Below are positions 33,898-46,259 of a DNA stretch of 64,000 bases, one piece after another. Source of the stretch: Aedes albopictus (lineage: Eukaryota > Arthropoda > Insecta > Diptera > Culicidae); NCBI RefSeq assembly GCF_035046485.1, contig NC_085136.1, forward strand, positions 160,763,963 through 160,827,962. The letters are read 5' to 3'. Under the pieces are notes generated by a model. The model was given only the letters and a program-made list of their open reading frames with translations. It made no database searches and was not told the DNA's origin. Each line of letters begins with the position of its first letter. The stretch's first letter is position 1. Both the position numbers and the translations under genes were made by a program.

Positions 33898-36800
33898 CTG
33901 CCTCCAATTTCATTAATGTGCCAATTAGCGTATCTAATAAAAACTGTTCGTTCCTGGTAGATTCAGGAGCAGACATTTCATTATTGAAAACACGATGTAT
34001 CTCACGTCCAATATCAATTAATCAAAATAATACTTGCGTTTTACGCGGAATAACACCCGGTGAAGCTACTTGCAGAGGAACAATCAATTGTTTTTCTTAT
34101 ATACAAAATACAGCTGTGAATAGCCTGTTTCATCTGATAGAAGACGATTTCCCGATACCAACTGACGGTATACTGGGAAGAGATTTCCTTACTACATACC
34201 GATGTGAAATAAATTACGATACGTGGATTTTAGCAGCATACGTAAATAACATCCGACTTGAAATCCCAATTTGCAATAATCTAAATGGGTCTGCGTGGAT
34301 ACCAGCTAGATCTGAAGTATTTAGATTGATAAACAATTTTAATGTTCATGGAGATGTCATAATTAATTCCGCTGAGCTTGCACCAGGCGTGTTTTGTGCC
34401 AACGCCATTGTGAATAGTTCCGCACCTTATGCTAAAATTATAAACACTAATGAATATCCTGTGCAACTTGCAAATTTTAATTTAAAAACTTCCAATCTTA
34501 ACGACTTTTACATAGCTAAAATTGACTGTAATAATACAGATAGAATCGAAAAATTGAATGCAGAACTAAATTTTAACGATATACCTGCATCCGCCAAACA
34601 ATCTTTACAACAATTATGTCACGAATACAATGATATATTTAGTTTAAAGGATGATTTATTAACGTGTAACAATTTTTATCAACAAAAAATTAGCCTAAAA
34701 GATAAATCACCGGTATACATTAAAAACTACCGGAATGCACAGTGTCACAAGGAAGAAATCTGTCGTCAAGTAGATAATTTAATTGCAAACGATATAATTG
34801 AACCTTCGGTGTCTAGTTACAACTCACCATTATTACTTGTTCCCAAGAAGTCAACTACTTCCGAAAAGAAATGGAGATTAGTAGTTGATTTTCGTCAATT
34901 GAACAAAAAATTGCTTGCGGATAAATTTCCTCTTCCAAGGATTGACGATATTCTCGATCAACTTGGCAGAGCCAAATATTTTTCGACGCTTGATCTCATG
35001 TCAGGTTTTCACCAGATTGAGATCGAGAAAAATTCCAGAGAGTTCACCGCGTTCTCGTTGCAGGAACGTGGACATTTTCAGTATAAAAGATTGCCGTTTG
35101 GACTAAATATAAGCCCAAACAGTTTCCAACGAATGATGTCAATAGCACTCAGTGGCTTGAGTCCCGAGTGTGCATTCTTGTACATTGACGATGTTATTGT
35201 CGTAGGTTGTTCAATTGAACACCATCTGAAAAACTTGAGGAATGTTTTCGAATGTTTCAGGCAAAGAAACCTGAAACTGAACCCTTCAAAATGTAATTTT
35301 TTCAAAGCAGAAGTTACATTTCTAGGTCATAAAATCACTGATAAAGGTATCTTGCCTGATAATTCAAAATTTGATGTAATAAAAAATTACCCACAACCTC
35401 AAAACGCAGACCAAGTTCGAAGTTTTGTAGCCATGTGTAATTATTACAGGAGATTTATTCCTGGTTTTGCAAATATTTGTTGTCCTTTGAACAAATTATT
35501 AAGAAAAAATACAGTTTTTGTGTGGTCAGAACAATGCAAGTCCGCCTTTGAAACATTAAAGACTATGCTACTTTCACCACAAATATTACAGTATCCAGAT
35601 TATCAAAAACCATTTATATTGACTACAGACGCATCAGATTTCGCTTGCGGGGCAGTTTTGTCCCAAATGCATGGAAGCAATGATCTACCTGTTTCTTTCG
35701 CCAGTCGCGCGTTTACAAAAGGCGAAGCAAATAAGCACATCATTGAGAAAGAATTAGCCGCTATTCACTGGGCTATCATGCATTATCAACCCTACTTATT
35801 AGGTCGTAAATTTTTGGTGCGTACTGATCACCGACCGTTAGTTTACCTCTTTGGAATGAAGAACCCTTCTTCAAAGTTGACGCGAATGAGGATTGATCTC
35901 GAAGAATTCGACTTTGAAGTAGAGTTCGTCCCAGGTAAAAGTAACGTTGTGGCTGACGCATTGTCTAGAATTAATATTACATCAGATAAATTAAAGTCAA
36001 TTAACATTTTACAAGTACAGACCAGGTCAATGCTACGCAAACCTTGTTTAGTCAACAATAACATACAAAGCAGAGTACCGGAGCCTGATCAACTCCACGT
36101 GTATGAAGCAGTTAGCAATGAACAAATACATAAACAAAAAAAATTGCAATTTTCATTACATCAAAATAAAAATAAATCAACTATGGCAATTCTTCTCGAA
36201 AAAAATTTCAAAACGAGTCTAACTCTAGCGTTAGGTCTCACAATTAACAATGTTAACTTGCCAGAAATATTTAAGCTGATTGAAAAGGGTACCCTACAAT
36301 TAATGAAACAAAATAAAATCGAAAATGAGTGTATTGCTTTTTCGACTAGCGATACCATATTTAATTATATAAGTATCAATGATTTCAAAACAATAGGAAA
36401 TCAAGTTTTGAAAAATATTAAAATTATCATTTATCATCCTCCTAGAAAAATAAACAACCCAAACGAAATTCAAGCTATTTTACAACATTACCATAGTACA
36501 CCAATCGGAGGTCATGTTGGTATTAACCGATTGTACAAAAAATTGAAAAATTTATATATTTGGTCAAATATGAAATATTTAGTTACTAAATATGTCAAAT
36601 CCTGCGAAATTTGTAAAAGGAACAAACATTTTTCGTCGGTTCAAAGTAAAATGATAAAAACTTCAACTCCATGCAAATCATTCGACATAGTTGCAATAGA
36701 TACGATTGGACCATTCACAATGAGTAGCAAAGGAAACAGATACGCAGTTACTATACAATGCGATCTGAGTAAATACGTCATAGCTATACCTGTTCCGGAT

Positions 36801-37496
36801 AAATCAGCTGACACGATTGCCAGAGCAGTAGTGGAAGGATGTATTTTGATATACGGACCAATGAAAGCAATTCGAACAGATCAAGGTACAGAGTACAAAG
36901 GTATCTTTGAATCAGTTTGTAAACTGCTCAATATCGATCGCATTCTAGCAACAGCATATCACCCACAAACTTTGGGAGCGTTGGAAAGGAATCACAGATG
37001 TTTAAACGAATATCTGAGAATCTTTGTCAACGATCTTAAAGATAATTGGGATGAATGGTTATCTTTTTACTGCTTTAGTTATAATACTACTCCCAACTCG
37101 GAACACAATTACAGCCCTTTTGAAATAGTATTTGGAAAGCCCGTAAATACATTTGATCAGATAAATCTAGACCAAATCACTCCTATTTATAACCACGACT
37201 CATACGTAAATGAAATAAGATATAAACTACAGCTTATACACAATGAAATCCTAAGAAAAATCGAAAATGTCAAACTATCAAGAACAGAAGAAGCAAATAA
37301 AGATGTAACACCAACAAAATTGAGCATTGGAGATAAAGTGTATTTAAAATTGGAAAATAGAAGAAAATTAGATATTGTACAAGATGGTCCCTATATAATA
37401 ATAGATCTAGATGAATCAAATGCTACTATAAAACATCAAACAACTGCTAATATTTTGAAAGTCCATCGAACAAGATTAATTAAGCAAAAATCCTGA
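33865..37496 (+). CDS. pol: Pol: protease, reverse transcriptase, RNase H, integrase
   Basis: Pol is read by -1 shift from gag; the long frame is open through to 37496. From 33918 the domains are as follows. Protease has DSGAD at residue 15. RT has RLVVDFRQLN, LDLMSGFHQIEI and the catalytic YIDD at residue 422 (35181-35192). RNase H has TTDASDFACGAVLSQ and KELAAIHWA. Integrase has an HHCC zinc region (about 36490-36620, ending CEICKR), then the catalytic aspartates in VAIDTIG and RTDQGTEYKG and the glutamate in LGALERNH. All key residues are present and no internal stop is seen. Length is normal for the lineage. The codon use is AT-rich compared with the surrounding LINE. Confidence 0.95.
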
Positions 37497-37581
37497 AAAA
37501 TCAAGAATAACAGAATGCTAAAACGACCGCATAAAGCCTATAATTTGTCTCAAAATTTAGAATGGTTACACCATTCTTCCT

Positions 37582-37592
37582 AAGGAGGGAGG
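37582..37592 (+). promoter_or_regulatory. Polypurine tract
   Basis: AAGGAGGGAGG directly precedes the right LTR, in the position needed to prime plus-strand synthesis. Confidence 0.9.
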
Positions 37593-38027
37593 TGTCGTGG
37601 CACAGTTCTCCCACAAATCTCGTTTCAACATTTCTCGGACTTCATCATAAAACAATATAACTTTCCGTCATAAATTAAACACTTTCTCAGCGTGACACAA
37701 AAAACCCGAAACCTCCATCCAAATTCTTTGCCTACCAAAACATGCAGTCAGTAACGAAACCTTTTCCTTGTTTCCATAACCTTCTTAAAGTGCTTCCATA
37801 TGCGCGCAATAAATTACACGCATATGCAAGACTCGAGTAGTTTACCAAACAACTCTAGCGCGTCGTTCTGCCATTCTTGTTTAACCTACCTACTTCCTAT
37901 TTTCTGCTGTACTCAAAACTTAGTTCTTAAGTGTCAAGTAAAATAAAATTCATTCCTATTCGTAACTCCACACCGAGTAGTCGCGTTGTGAAGATATATC
38001 TCTGTATCCGAAGTCCGACATGCCTCA
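37593..38027 (+). repeat. Right LTR (435 bp)
   Basis: Same length as the left LTR and, on reading through, the same sequence. It is followed by CAAC (38028-38031), which matches the four bases before the left LTR. The LINE frame then continues on the minus strand. Confidence 0.95.
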
Positions 38028-38031
38028 CAAC

Positions 38032-40855
38032 CGGATCAGTTGCAAACACCAGCTTTGCAGGGTTGTTGTCCGGCATTCTTGCAACATGCCCTGCCCACCG
38101 TATCCTTCCGGCTTTGGCCACCTTCTGCATGCTGGGTTCGCCGTAAAGTGCAGCGAGCTCGTGGTTCATCCTTCTCCGTCACACACCGTTCTCCTGCACA
38201 CCGCCGAAGATCGTTTTTAGCACGCGTTGCTCGAAAACTCCGAGTGCATGTAGGTCCTCCTCGAGCATGGTTCATGTCTCGTGCCCGTAGAGGATCACCG
38301 GTCTTATTAGCGTTTGTACATGGTGCATTTGGTGCGTGATTGAATCTTTTTCGACCGCAGCTTCTTCTAGAGCCCGTAGTAGGCCCGACTTCCGCTGATG
38401 ATGCGCCTCCGAATTTCACGGCTCACGTTGTTGTCAGCCGTCAGTAAGGATCCGAGGTAGACGAATTCCTCCACCACCTCGAAAGTATCCCCGTCTATCG
38501 TAGCATTACTACCCAGACGGATCCGGTCGTGTTCGGTTCCGCCTACCAGCATGTACTTTGTTTTTGAGGCATTCACCACCAGTCCAACCTTTGCTGCATC
38601 GCGTACCAGGCGGGTGTACAGCTCTGCCACCGTTCCAAATGTTCTGGCAATAATGTCCATGTCGTCCAGAAAGCACACAAATTGACCGGATTTTGTGAAA
38701 ATCGTTACCCAGATGTTGAGCCCGGCTCGTCGCATCACACCACGATGTTGAAGAGTAGGCATGAGAGTCCGTCACCTTGTCGCAGTCCCCGGCGAGATTC
38801 GAATGAACTGGATAGTTCACCCGAAACCCTTACGCAGTTTTGCACACCGTCCATCGTTGCTTTAATCAGTCTAGTCAGCTTCCCAGGAAAGCCGTTTTCG
38901 TCCATGATTCTCCATAGCTCTGCGCGGTCGATACTGTCGTATACCGCTTTGAAGTCGATGAACAGGTGATGCGTTGGGACCTGGTATTCACGGCATTTCT
39001 GGAGGATTTGCCGTACGGTAAAGATCTGGTCCGTTGTCGACCGGCCGTCGATGAAGCCGGCTTGATAACTTCCCATGAACTCAATTGATTTAGGTGACAG
39101 GAAGATGATCTGGGATAGCACTTTGTAGGCAGCATTCAAAATAGTGATCGCCCTGAAGTTCTCACATTCCAAATGGTCGCCTTTCTTGTGAATGGGGCAG
39201 ATTACCCCTTCCTTCCACTCCTCCGGTAGCTGTTCGATTTCCCGGATCCTGACTATCTGACAGGTGGCCAACTTTTCTGGGCCCATCTTGATGAGTTCAG
39301 CTGCGATATCATCCTTACCAACTGCTTTGTTGGTTTTGAGCTGGTGAATGGCATCCTTAACTTCCCTCAGCATGGGAGTTGGTTCATTTCGGTCCTCCGC
39401 TGCACTGGCGTTGTCGTGTCTTCCGTTGCCGTGGGCTCCCATGCCTACGTTCTCCACGCCGTTCAGGTGCTGATCGAAGTGCTGCTTCCACCTTTCGATC
39501 ACCTCACGTCCGTCCGTCAAGAGGCCTCCGTCTTTATCCCTGCATATTTCGGCTCGCGGCACGAAGCCGTTGCGGGATGCGTTGAGCTTCTGATAGAACT
39601 TTCGTGTTTCTTGGGAACGGCACAGCAGTTCCATTTCTTCACACTCCGCTTCTTCCAGGCGGCGCTTTTTCTCCCGAAAGAGGCGGGTCTGCTGTTTTCG
39701 GTTCTGTTTGTAACGTTCCACGTTCTGTCGAGTCCCTTGCTGCAGCATTACCGCCCTCGCTGCGTTCTTCTCCTCCAAAACCGTTCTGCACTCTTCGTCG
39801 AACCATTCGTTCCGTCGATTCCGTTCCACTTACCCGATGGTGCTCTCGGCTGCGTCGTTGATGGCTGCTTTCACTGTACTCCAGCAGTCCTCTAGAGGGG
39901 CCTCATCGAGCTCGCCCTCGTCTGGCAACGCGGCTTCGAGATTCTGCGCGTATGCTGAGGCGACATCCGGTTGCTTCAGTCGCTCTAGGTTGTACCATGG
40001 CGGTCGCCGGTACCGTACATTGTTGATGACGGAGAGTTTTGGGCACAGTTTGACCATCACCAGATAGTGGTCGGAGTCGATGTTGGCGCCACGATAGGTC
40101 CTGACGTCGATAATGTCGGAGAAGTGCCGTCCGTCAATCAGAACGTGGTCGATTTGAGATTCCGTCTGCTGTAGTGATCTCCAGGTGTAACGATAAAGGA
40201 GACTGTTTTGGAAAAAGGTGCTACGTATGGCCATATTTTTGGAGGCGGCGAAATCAATGAGTCGTAGGCCGTTTTCGTTCGTCTGCTGGTGGGCGCTGAA
40301 CTTACCAATCGTTGGACTGAATTCCTCCTCCTGGCCTACCTGAGCGTTCAAATCTCCTATGATGATCTTGACGTCGTGGCTTGGGCAGCGATCGTACTCG
40401 CGTTCGAGCTGCGTGTAAAATGCGTCCTTGTCATCATCAGTACTTTCGGAGTGTGGGCTGTGCACGTTTATTATGCTGAAGTTGAAGAATCGGCCTTTGA
40501 TCCTCAACCTGCACATTCTTTCGTCGATCGGCCACCAACCGATCACGCGCCTCTGCATATCACCCATCACGATGAAAGCTGTTCCCAGCTCGCGTGTGCT
40601 GCCGCAGCTCTGGTAGATGGTATGATTACCTCTAAACGTTCGCACCATGGATCCTGTCCAACAGACCTCCTGCAGCGCTACGATGCCGAACCCGCGGTCC
40701 TTCAGTAGATCGGCGAGTATACGGGTGCTCCCAATGAAGTTGAGAGATCGGCAGTTCCACGTACCGAGTTTCCAATCGCAAGTCCTTTTTGTTCGCTGGG
40801 GTCGTTGCCGTTGGTCTAGGTTCGTATTATTCTGTTGCTGATTTTCCGTTACAAT
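38032..40855 (-). pseudogene. RTE LINE endonuclease-RT frame, broken
   Basis: On the minus strand the endonuclease begins LGTWNCRSLNF and IVALQEVCWTGS (about 40660-40780). It continues with KIIIGDLNAQVGQEEEF, ESQIDHVLIDGRHFSD and RGANIDSDHYLV. A TAA at 39830-39832 interrupts it before RRNEWFDEEC. The RT part has WKEGVICPIHKKGD, SYQAGFIDGRSTTDQ, HHLFIDFKAVYDS and GLRQGDGLSCLLFN. A frameshift follows near 38740, then the catalytic box reads FLDD instead of FADD. A second frame change lies near 38367. At the expected start the codon is ATT (40853-40855) in a good context, so the initiator also seems lost. Downstream the frame runs into the 31206-31355 segment. Confidence 0.9.
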
Positions 40856-41208
40856 GGTTTTTTACTGCTGGCACGTAGGGCCTGACACCAACCCCCTACT
40901 TTCCAGAGGACTATAGTGCACAGTTGAGCTTAGAGTCCTTCCCTGGCACTCGGACGTAGATCAGCCGCCCCTAACATGGGGATCAGACGCTGTTGTGAGC
41001 CACTCCTCCTGGAGAACAGACGCTCAGGTTTACCGAAGCAAACCCCCCCTTCCCTGTCAGCCAACGACCAAAGTTTACACCGGGGTTGGTTACCCGATCT
41101 TCCCTAAGGTTGCTCATAGTTTCCGGCCGGTACCGCGTGGATGTAGGGATAGGAGTTGCTGGGCAGAGGCTAGTGGATCACAATGGGATCTGAATTGCGC
41201 AGCATACC

Positions 41209-42752
41209 TAGGGTGACCATATGAAAAACAAGCGAAGCAGGACATTTAGATCATATTCGGTTGAAAAAGGAGGACATTTGTATAAAAAGGAGGATATTTA
41301 TTAAAGCAGCAGCAAAACATATTTTCCACTAAAAAGTCACTTATTTGTATTTGACTTATAATGCATTTAAGTGACTAGCATTTCTTCAAAAATGTCCAGA
41401 TTATTCAATAAGCTGAATCGGTCGGATCAGAAAATTGATTGAAATCTCAAATGACACCATTTCTAGTAAACCTACTGCAACTATTTTTAAAATGCGTTTA
41501 AATTCTTACCTCCTTCTTCGAGCTGTCATTTCTATTCTCTTGAGTAATGAATGATAGATCAATGAAAATAAAAACTGCGTATACAGTAGACGTTCGATAA
41601 CTGCAACATGTTAACGTTTCACTTACAGAATGAAATTCGATAACTGCAACAACTGACAGACGTCAAAGAACTGTCAGTCGCTGCAGAATGCAGTCAATAT
41701 GCATTCAGAAAACATCGCACTGCAACAAAAGTGCATGCGAAAAACATCGCATAGCTGTTGACATTCCATTTTGACGGATAGCGGTGCGATAATTGCAAAA
41801 TTGTTGCACTTAGCGGACTTGCACTTAAAAAGCATTGCAGTTAAACCGTTTGCACCGAGCGAACGTCTACTGTAGTCCTGGAATGAAGAACTTCTCACTT
41901 GGGATACTTTTATTGCACTCTATTCCAACTTCTGGAGATTTGCCAGATAACACTAGTTTACAGCATTTTTGAGCTCGGTAAGCTGATGATCATTTTTGGT
42001 GTAGAATCATGCCCTGAATTTGAAAACGCGAAGGAAAATAAATACAGTAGAGCGGAAAATTTTTCGACTTCTCATACAACGTTGATGATTTGAAATCGAT
42101 TTTTGTTCTATTTTTAAGCAAAGTCGCTCACTTCAAACATCTCATTCTTCGTAATCAATGCTCCGATTGAGCTGAAATTTTTACTGTAACTCGCCTACAT
42201 ATGATATGTCAAATAAACGTCGAGAAAGAATTTTTAAGTTGTTTTTTTTCTTATTGAAAAAAATACATTTCTTCAAAAAAATTTGGGGATTTTGCTAAAA
42301 TTTAAGAAGATCGTCCCCAAAACTCGCCAATATCTTGAATTTCACCAATCTGACGCAAAACCTGTATTCAGATGATCGAATGGTATTGTATTCAGCTTTT
42401 AATTTATGGAAACAGATTTAAAATTGGTTGAACAAAACGCAATATATTTGAATTTTAGTAAATTACATGTTTTGAAAAGTTACAAAACTCGATATTGAGG
42501 TAAAACTCAAAAACTGTTCTACTTTAATTTTTTTGAAGGTCGGTTTCGAAATCAGCACTAAATTGTGCTTCAAAAATTTTGGTCGTTGACAGAAGTTCAC
42601 GACTTTCGTTTTATTTTGTAAACTTGTGTAATTGATTACTATAATTTTGTTAATTGTTAAAAAGGAGGACATTTCTGAGGGAAAGGAGGACATTTGATTT
42701 TTGATCAAAAAGGAGGACATGTCCTCGTTTAGGGTACCATATGGTCACCCTA
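41209..42752. mobile_element. hAT-like non-autonomous element (1544 bp) in the LINE 5' UTR
   Basis: TAGGGTGACCATATG at the left is exactly complemented at the right end. The flanks are AGCATACC (41201-41208) and AACATACC (42753-42760), an 8-bp duplication with one difference. The undisrupted site is seen at window bases 15-23. A GGAGGACATTT motif occurs about three times near each end in the same orientation, which could be subterminal transposase-binding sites. No transposase frame is present. Length of target duplication and the terminal sequence point to hAT. Confidence 0.85.
41584..41872. mobile_element. TA-flanked MITE nested inside the hAT-like element
   Basis: CAGTAGACGTTCG at 41584 is complemented by CGAACGTCTACTG ending at 41872. 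TA flanks both sides (41582-41583 and 41873-41874). The interior has repeated GATAACTGCAACA and AAAACATCGCA stretches and no coding frame. It is a third level of nesting: LINE, hAT-like, then this element. Confidence 0.85.
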
Positions 42753-43187
42753 AACATACCCAACCCAGCCTTTACCGTGCCCGGTAATAGCAACCAAACC
42801 ATATTTGCTTGATAATTCAGCAGAAATATTCACAAAATTAATGCATTTTCATAGATTTTTAGCGGTTTAAAAAACTGATTAGTAAAAAGGAAGTGGTGCA
42901 AAAAGGCCACCTGCTATGGGGTAAGATTGCTCTTTATGAAAACATTTAGGAATAACGTCCATCATTTTAAGGGTTTTCAAACCCCTTTTACCCCCTCTGA
43001 CACGCTACACGATAATACACGCTTAGGTAATTACGCACATGTGAGCTGATAGCTGAGACCCCTTAGTAGAGTCGCGTGTCACTGACAGTGCTGAAAAATT
43101 CATTTCGTCATATCTAAATTCAATCACCTACAGCTCATTTTAGAAGCTGAACCTGAGAATATGGTATATGAAAAACTTGTGTAGCTA

Positions 43188-44415
43188 CCCAAGTAACCAC
43201 AAGCATTATATCATAACATTAATTCAATCGTATTATAGTTTAGCTATTGCGAGATAACTTTTATTCTACACCTGTCAAGTAATAAAGCGTTTACTCTACA
43301 TTATGAAAGCATTGAAGCATTATGGGATTTTGACAGTTCGGTATAGTTCTATAGGGACGTTGTTTAATGCTTCATTGCATTACCATGTTTAAAGCTTTAT
43401 GGCAATCGATAATGCAAGGATTTATTACTTTATATATGCCTTTACTAATGCTTTCATCATTGTAAACAGAAAACAATCCTCAGTTCGAAAAAAAATCTGT
43501 AAAACATTTTTAGAAACACAACCATTTAAAAGAAAACAAGAACAAACCCAAATTTTCATCGATTGCTGCGTAGAACTTGGATTATTATGCTCAGATGTTG
43601 CTGTTTGAAAATTTATATTGCGTATGTTTTTTTTGGTTTCTGTTTGGGACTTGAAAACAATCAGATGCTGAGGGAACTAAAATTATTTATGTAGGATTGA
43701 GATATTGGTTTCCTTATTTAACATAGTGCCCCAATTTCATAAAACAAATGATAGAAGTGAGCACGTATGAAAACAATAAGAACAGAATCAACACAGACTA
43801 ATTTATATCTTTATATTATCTTCGTTTGTGGAATCAATCGATTCTGTAATCGCTTGTTTTCGAATGGATTTGGGAGAGTAAGATAACTGATGGCATTCAG
43901 ACCCTAGCACAACTTTTTAGAGCTGATGAAAACACAACTCAATAATGCACGAACTGAGTATACGTTACTTTATGTTGCACATTTTTCCAGGTGCAAAATA
44001 CATGGTAGTCGTAGCACAGCGTTAGCGCGTCCGAGTTTCATCGCGGTCCAGTTACAGCAGTCTAGGTTCAATTCCCGAAACATAATAAAAAACCTCAGAG
44101 TGAGAGTATCGGAACAGGTATGAGTAGATAAAAATAGACAGAACAATGAAAACATACTTTTTTTCTTTTGTTGACATGGTGCCTTAAGTATGCATTCCAT
44201 ACTATTTCATTGCATTAGCTATATGGCACAAGCATTTTATATGCTTTAGCAATCGCTACAGTAAAGCTTGCTTTAAATCAACAATAGTAGCGCCACTTTT
44301 GACTTTAAACTTACTTTAATGGTACCTAAATGACAAAACAACTTTACATCGCATGTCATATAATGCACTATAAAGCAAAATTGATGCGCTATATGCAGCG
44401 TCATGGTTACTTGGG
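43188..44415. mobile_element. 1228-bp TA-flanked element, CCCAAGTAACC ends
   Basis: CCCAAGTAACCA at the left is complemented by TGGTTACTTGGG at the right. TA precedes and follows (43186-43187 and 44416-44417). It splits the left arm of the hAT-like foldback, so it is younger. Same termini as the 272-bp element at 2150-2421. The interior has no transposase frame and includes a tRNA-like segment. Confidence 0.85.
43990..44100 (+). mobile_element. tRNA-derived SINE head
   Basis: TAGCACAGCGT (44012-44022) and GGTTCAATTCC (44065-44075) are good pol III A and B boxes at tRNA-like spacing. Acceptor arms do not pair cleanly, so a SINE head is preferred over a tRNA gene. Its 3' limit is not visible. 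Confidence 0.55.
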
Positions 44416-44723
44416 TAGACCAGCTCTGCAAGAAAGTCACGGAAAAACCGCCATTTTTCGAATATTTAAGGTAAATGTCACGGACTACCTTTGAAAAATG
44501 CCAAATGATATTCACCGCGAATATCATTGGCATTTTTCGAAGGTAGTCCGTGACATTTACCTTAAATATTCGAAAAATGGCGGTTTTTCCGTGACTTTCT
44601 TGCTGAGCTGGTCTAGCTACACAAGTTTTTCATATACCATATTCTCAGGTTCAGCTTCTAAAATGAGCTGTAGGTGATTGAATTTAGATATGACGAAATG
44701 AATTTTTCAGCACTGGTCACTGA

Positions 44724-46259
44724 CTTGAAACGGCGGATGAGCTAATGTCGACACTGTCTTCCGTCTCATAAAACCGTGGCATTGTCCTGAAGCATGTTCC
44801 TGACCTGTACCTTGCTGGGGCAACTAACTGGGTGGTAGTAGGTTCAGATGGACATTTCTGATTAGCGCTGATGCAACTCTGAGATCAGTCCCCATAAGGG
44901 CCTGTGCCAACCCTAGGCCTTCCTGCTTGCATAGATCATTGGTGGATACTTCATTGTCAGTGAGGGAAAAAGGAACCCAACAACAATGAGTACAAAAATT
45001 CCAACCCAATAAGTGAGCGAAAGCGGAGACAGAGGGAGTGGCGCTGAACCCGTTCGCGAGAGGAGGATTGGGGAGATTGCTAATACGAGGGGTTGGTGTA
45101 CCCACCAGCAGGGGGGTGGTGCAGCGGCGGCCGAGAATGCGCAGATGACTGAATGCTATGATAGAATGATGAATGATGCTGCTGTAATGAAATCCAGCAT
45201 TTTGAAATGATTTTTGGTTACCTGAGTGGACCTAATTTTTGGCACAGCTTTTAATGATGTTTTTCAGCTCAATTTTTAACCTCTTAATCGAACATTTGTT
45301 CTAGTGCTTGCAAGGCCTGAAGCTATATATGTGTGAGTAATAAATAAAACTTCTACAATTAGCTCGTTGCTTATGATCAGTTTCCTTGCATCTTCACAGA
45401 AAGACATTTCAAATGTGATAACATTATTGCATTTTTTTTGTATGTCATGCTACTATCACTAGTACAGCAAACCTTGGTCATCCGTAATGTAGTGCAGCAA
45501 CATAGAAATAAATACAAAGTAGGAGTGAATTAGCTCCAAGTCAAACGACAAAGAGAGAAATTCATTGTCTCGAGAGGGCAAATCTCGTTGATAATACCAA
45601 TAAATTTCAACACGTCCCTTGAACCCTTAGTCCAACCTCGGTAGGTCACTTAGCATGTGATTCTTTCATGTAGCCTTTCTTACAAATTTGTATAATCGAA
45701 AGGATTTATTCAAGGTTCCTTTTCCTTGGGCGAAACGGCCCATCCAGCCATGTCCTCCGTCCGCTCAGACAAAATGTGAAACAATGGAGTGCCCGCCGAG
45801 AGCGTTCGTTTTCCAGCCCATGCAGAAAATTTGCGACGGTGCGGTGCTGTGGTTTCGAGCGAAAACCATTCTCATCCATTCACCCCACGCCGCACGCATT
45901 TGTGATAAGGGTTAAATTGAATTGAAGTCAACTCACTGTATCTATAGCATGCCGAATCCTGTGTAGAAGCTACCCGTACAAATTAGTCCCTTTCAAGTGA
46001 TTCCTATCCCAAAGGCAAGGTAGGTAATATGCTGGTTGCCGTTCATCGCAAGTCAAATCCTTTTTTGTGATGAGTTTTTTTTTTTATACTTTATGTAAGT
46101 AGCTACTGATTGTTTTGTTGTTCTGCTTCCAAAGAGCTTTGAACAAACGATATTATGTGAATCATATTAAACATGCTACAAACTTTGGAGAAGATGCTTT
46201 ATTACAGGCCCATTCAGAAACCCAGTCTGCCTGCTATCGGTGCTGAATCCTACCACCAT
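44724..46259. other. Unassigned; perhaps LINE 5' UTR in the first 450 bases
   Basis: The GC-richer stretch 44724-45210 has the look of a LINE untranslated region but no coding motif. Two short opposite-strand frames there are not supported. The remainder is AT-rich with no gene recognised. Confidence 0.3.

Larger units (their letters stand above)
31356..38027 (+). mobile_element. Apparently intact Ty3/mdg1-like LTR retrotransposon
   Basis: Two 435-bp LTRs that look identical throughout bracket a leader with small open frames, gag and pol. Both LTRs run TG...CA. CAAC lies outside each end (31352-31355 and 38028-38031), a 4-bp target duplication. A primer-binding site, a slippery site and a polypurine tract are all in place. 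There is no envelope frame: only 96 bases separate the pol stop from the right LTR. RT and RNase H wording (HRPLVYLFGMKNPSSKLTRM) fits the mdg1/412 lineage. Matching LTRs imply very recent insertion. Confidence 0.95.
31171..42782 (-). mobile_element. RTE-type LINE with both target duplications, split by two insertions
   Basis: GGTAATAGCA stands at 31161-31170 and again at 42783-42792, which is the LINE's target duplication. Removing the Ty3 element (31356-38027 plus 4 bases) and the hAT-like element (41209-42752 plus 8 bases) leaves about 3384 bases. That is a full-length size for an RTE LINE with one APE-RT frame and a short repeat tail (ATGTATGTATG at the 3' end, minus strand). The 5' end is at 42782, and the same 5' sequence starts the window. 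The coding part has decayed, as described separately. Confidence 0.9.
43086..44715. mobile_element. hAT-like foldback with perfect 8-bp target duplication, split by another element
   Basis: GTCACTGA occurs at 43078-43085 and 44716-44723. The element runs from CAGTGCTGAAAAATTC to its complement GAATTTTTCAGCACTG. Without the insert at 43188-44415 it is a palindrome of about 400 bases, with two arms of about 195 bases centred near 44515. No coding frame. The CAG...CTG ends with an 8-bp duplication are typical of hAT. Confidence 0.9.

Noticed and set aside
37497..37592. Envelope gene after pol in the Ty3 element
   Set aside because: Only 96 bases separate the pol stop from the right LTR, so there is no room for one.
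39344..39895. 183-codon plus-strand open frame
   Set aside because: It is antisense to the RTE LINE frame; a matching antisense frame recurs in the sister copy at 62936-63298.
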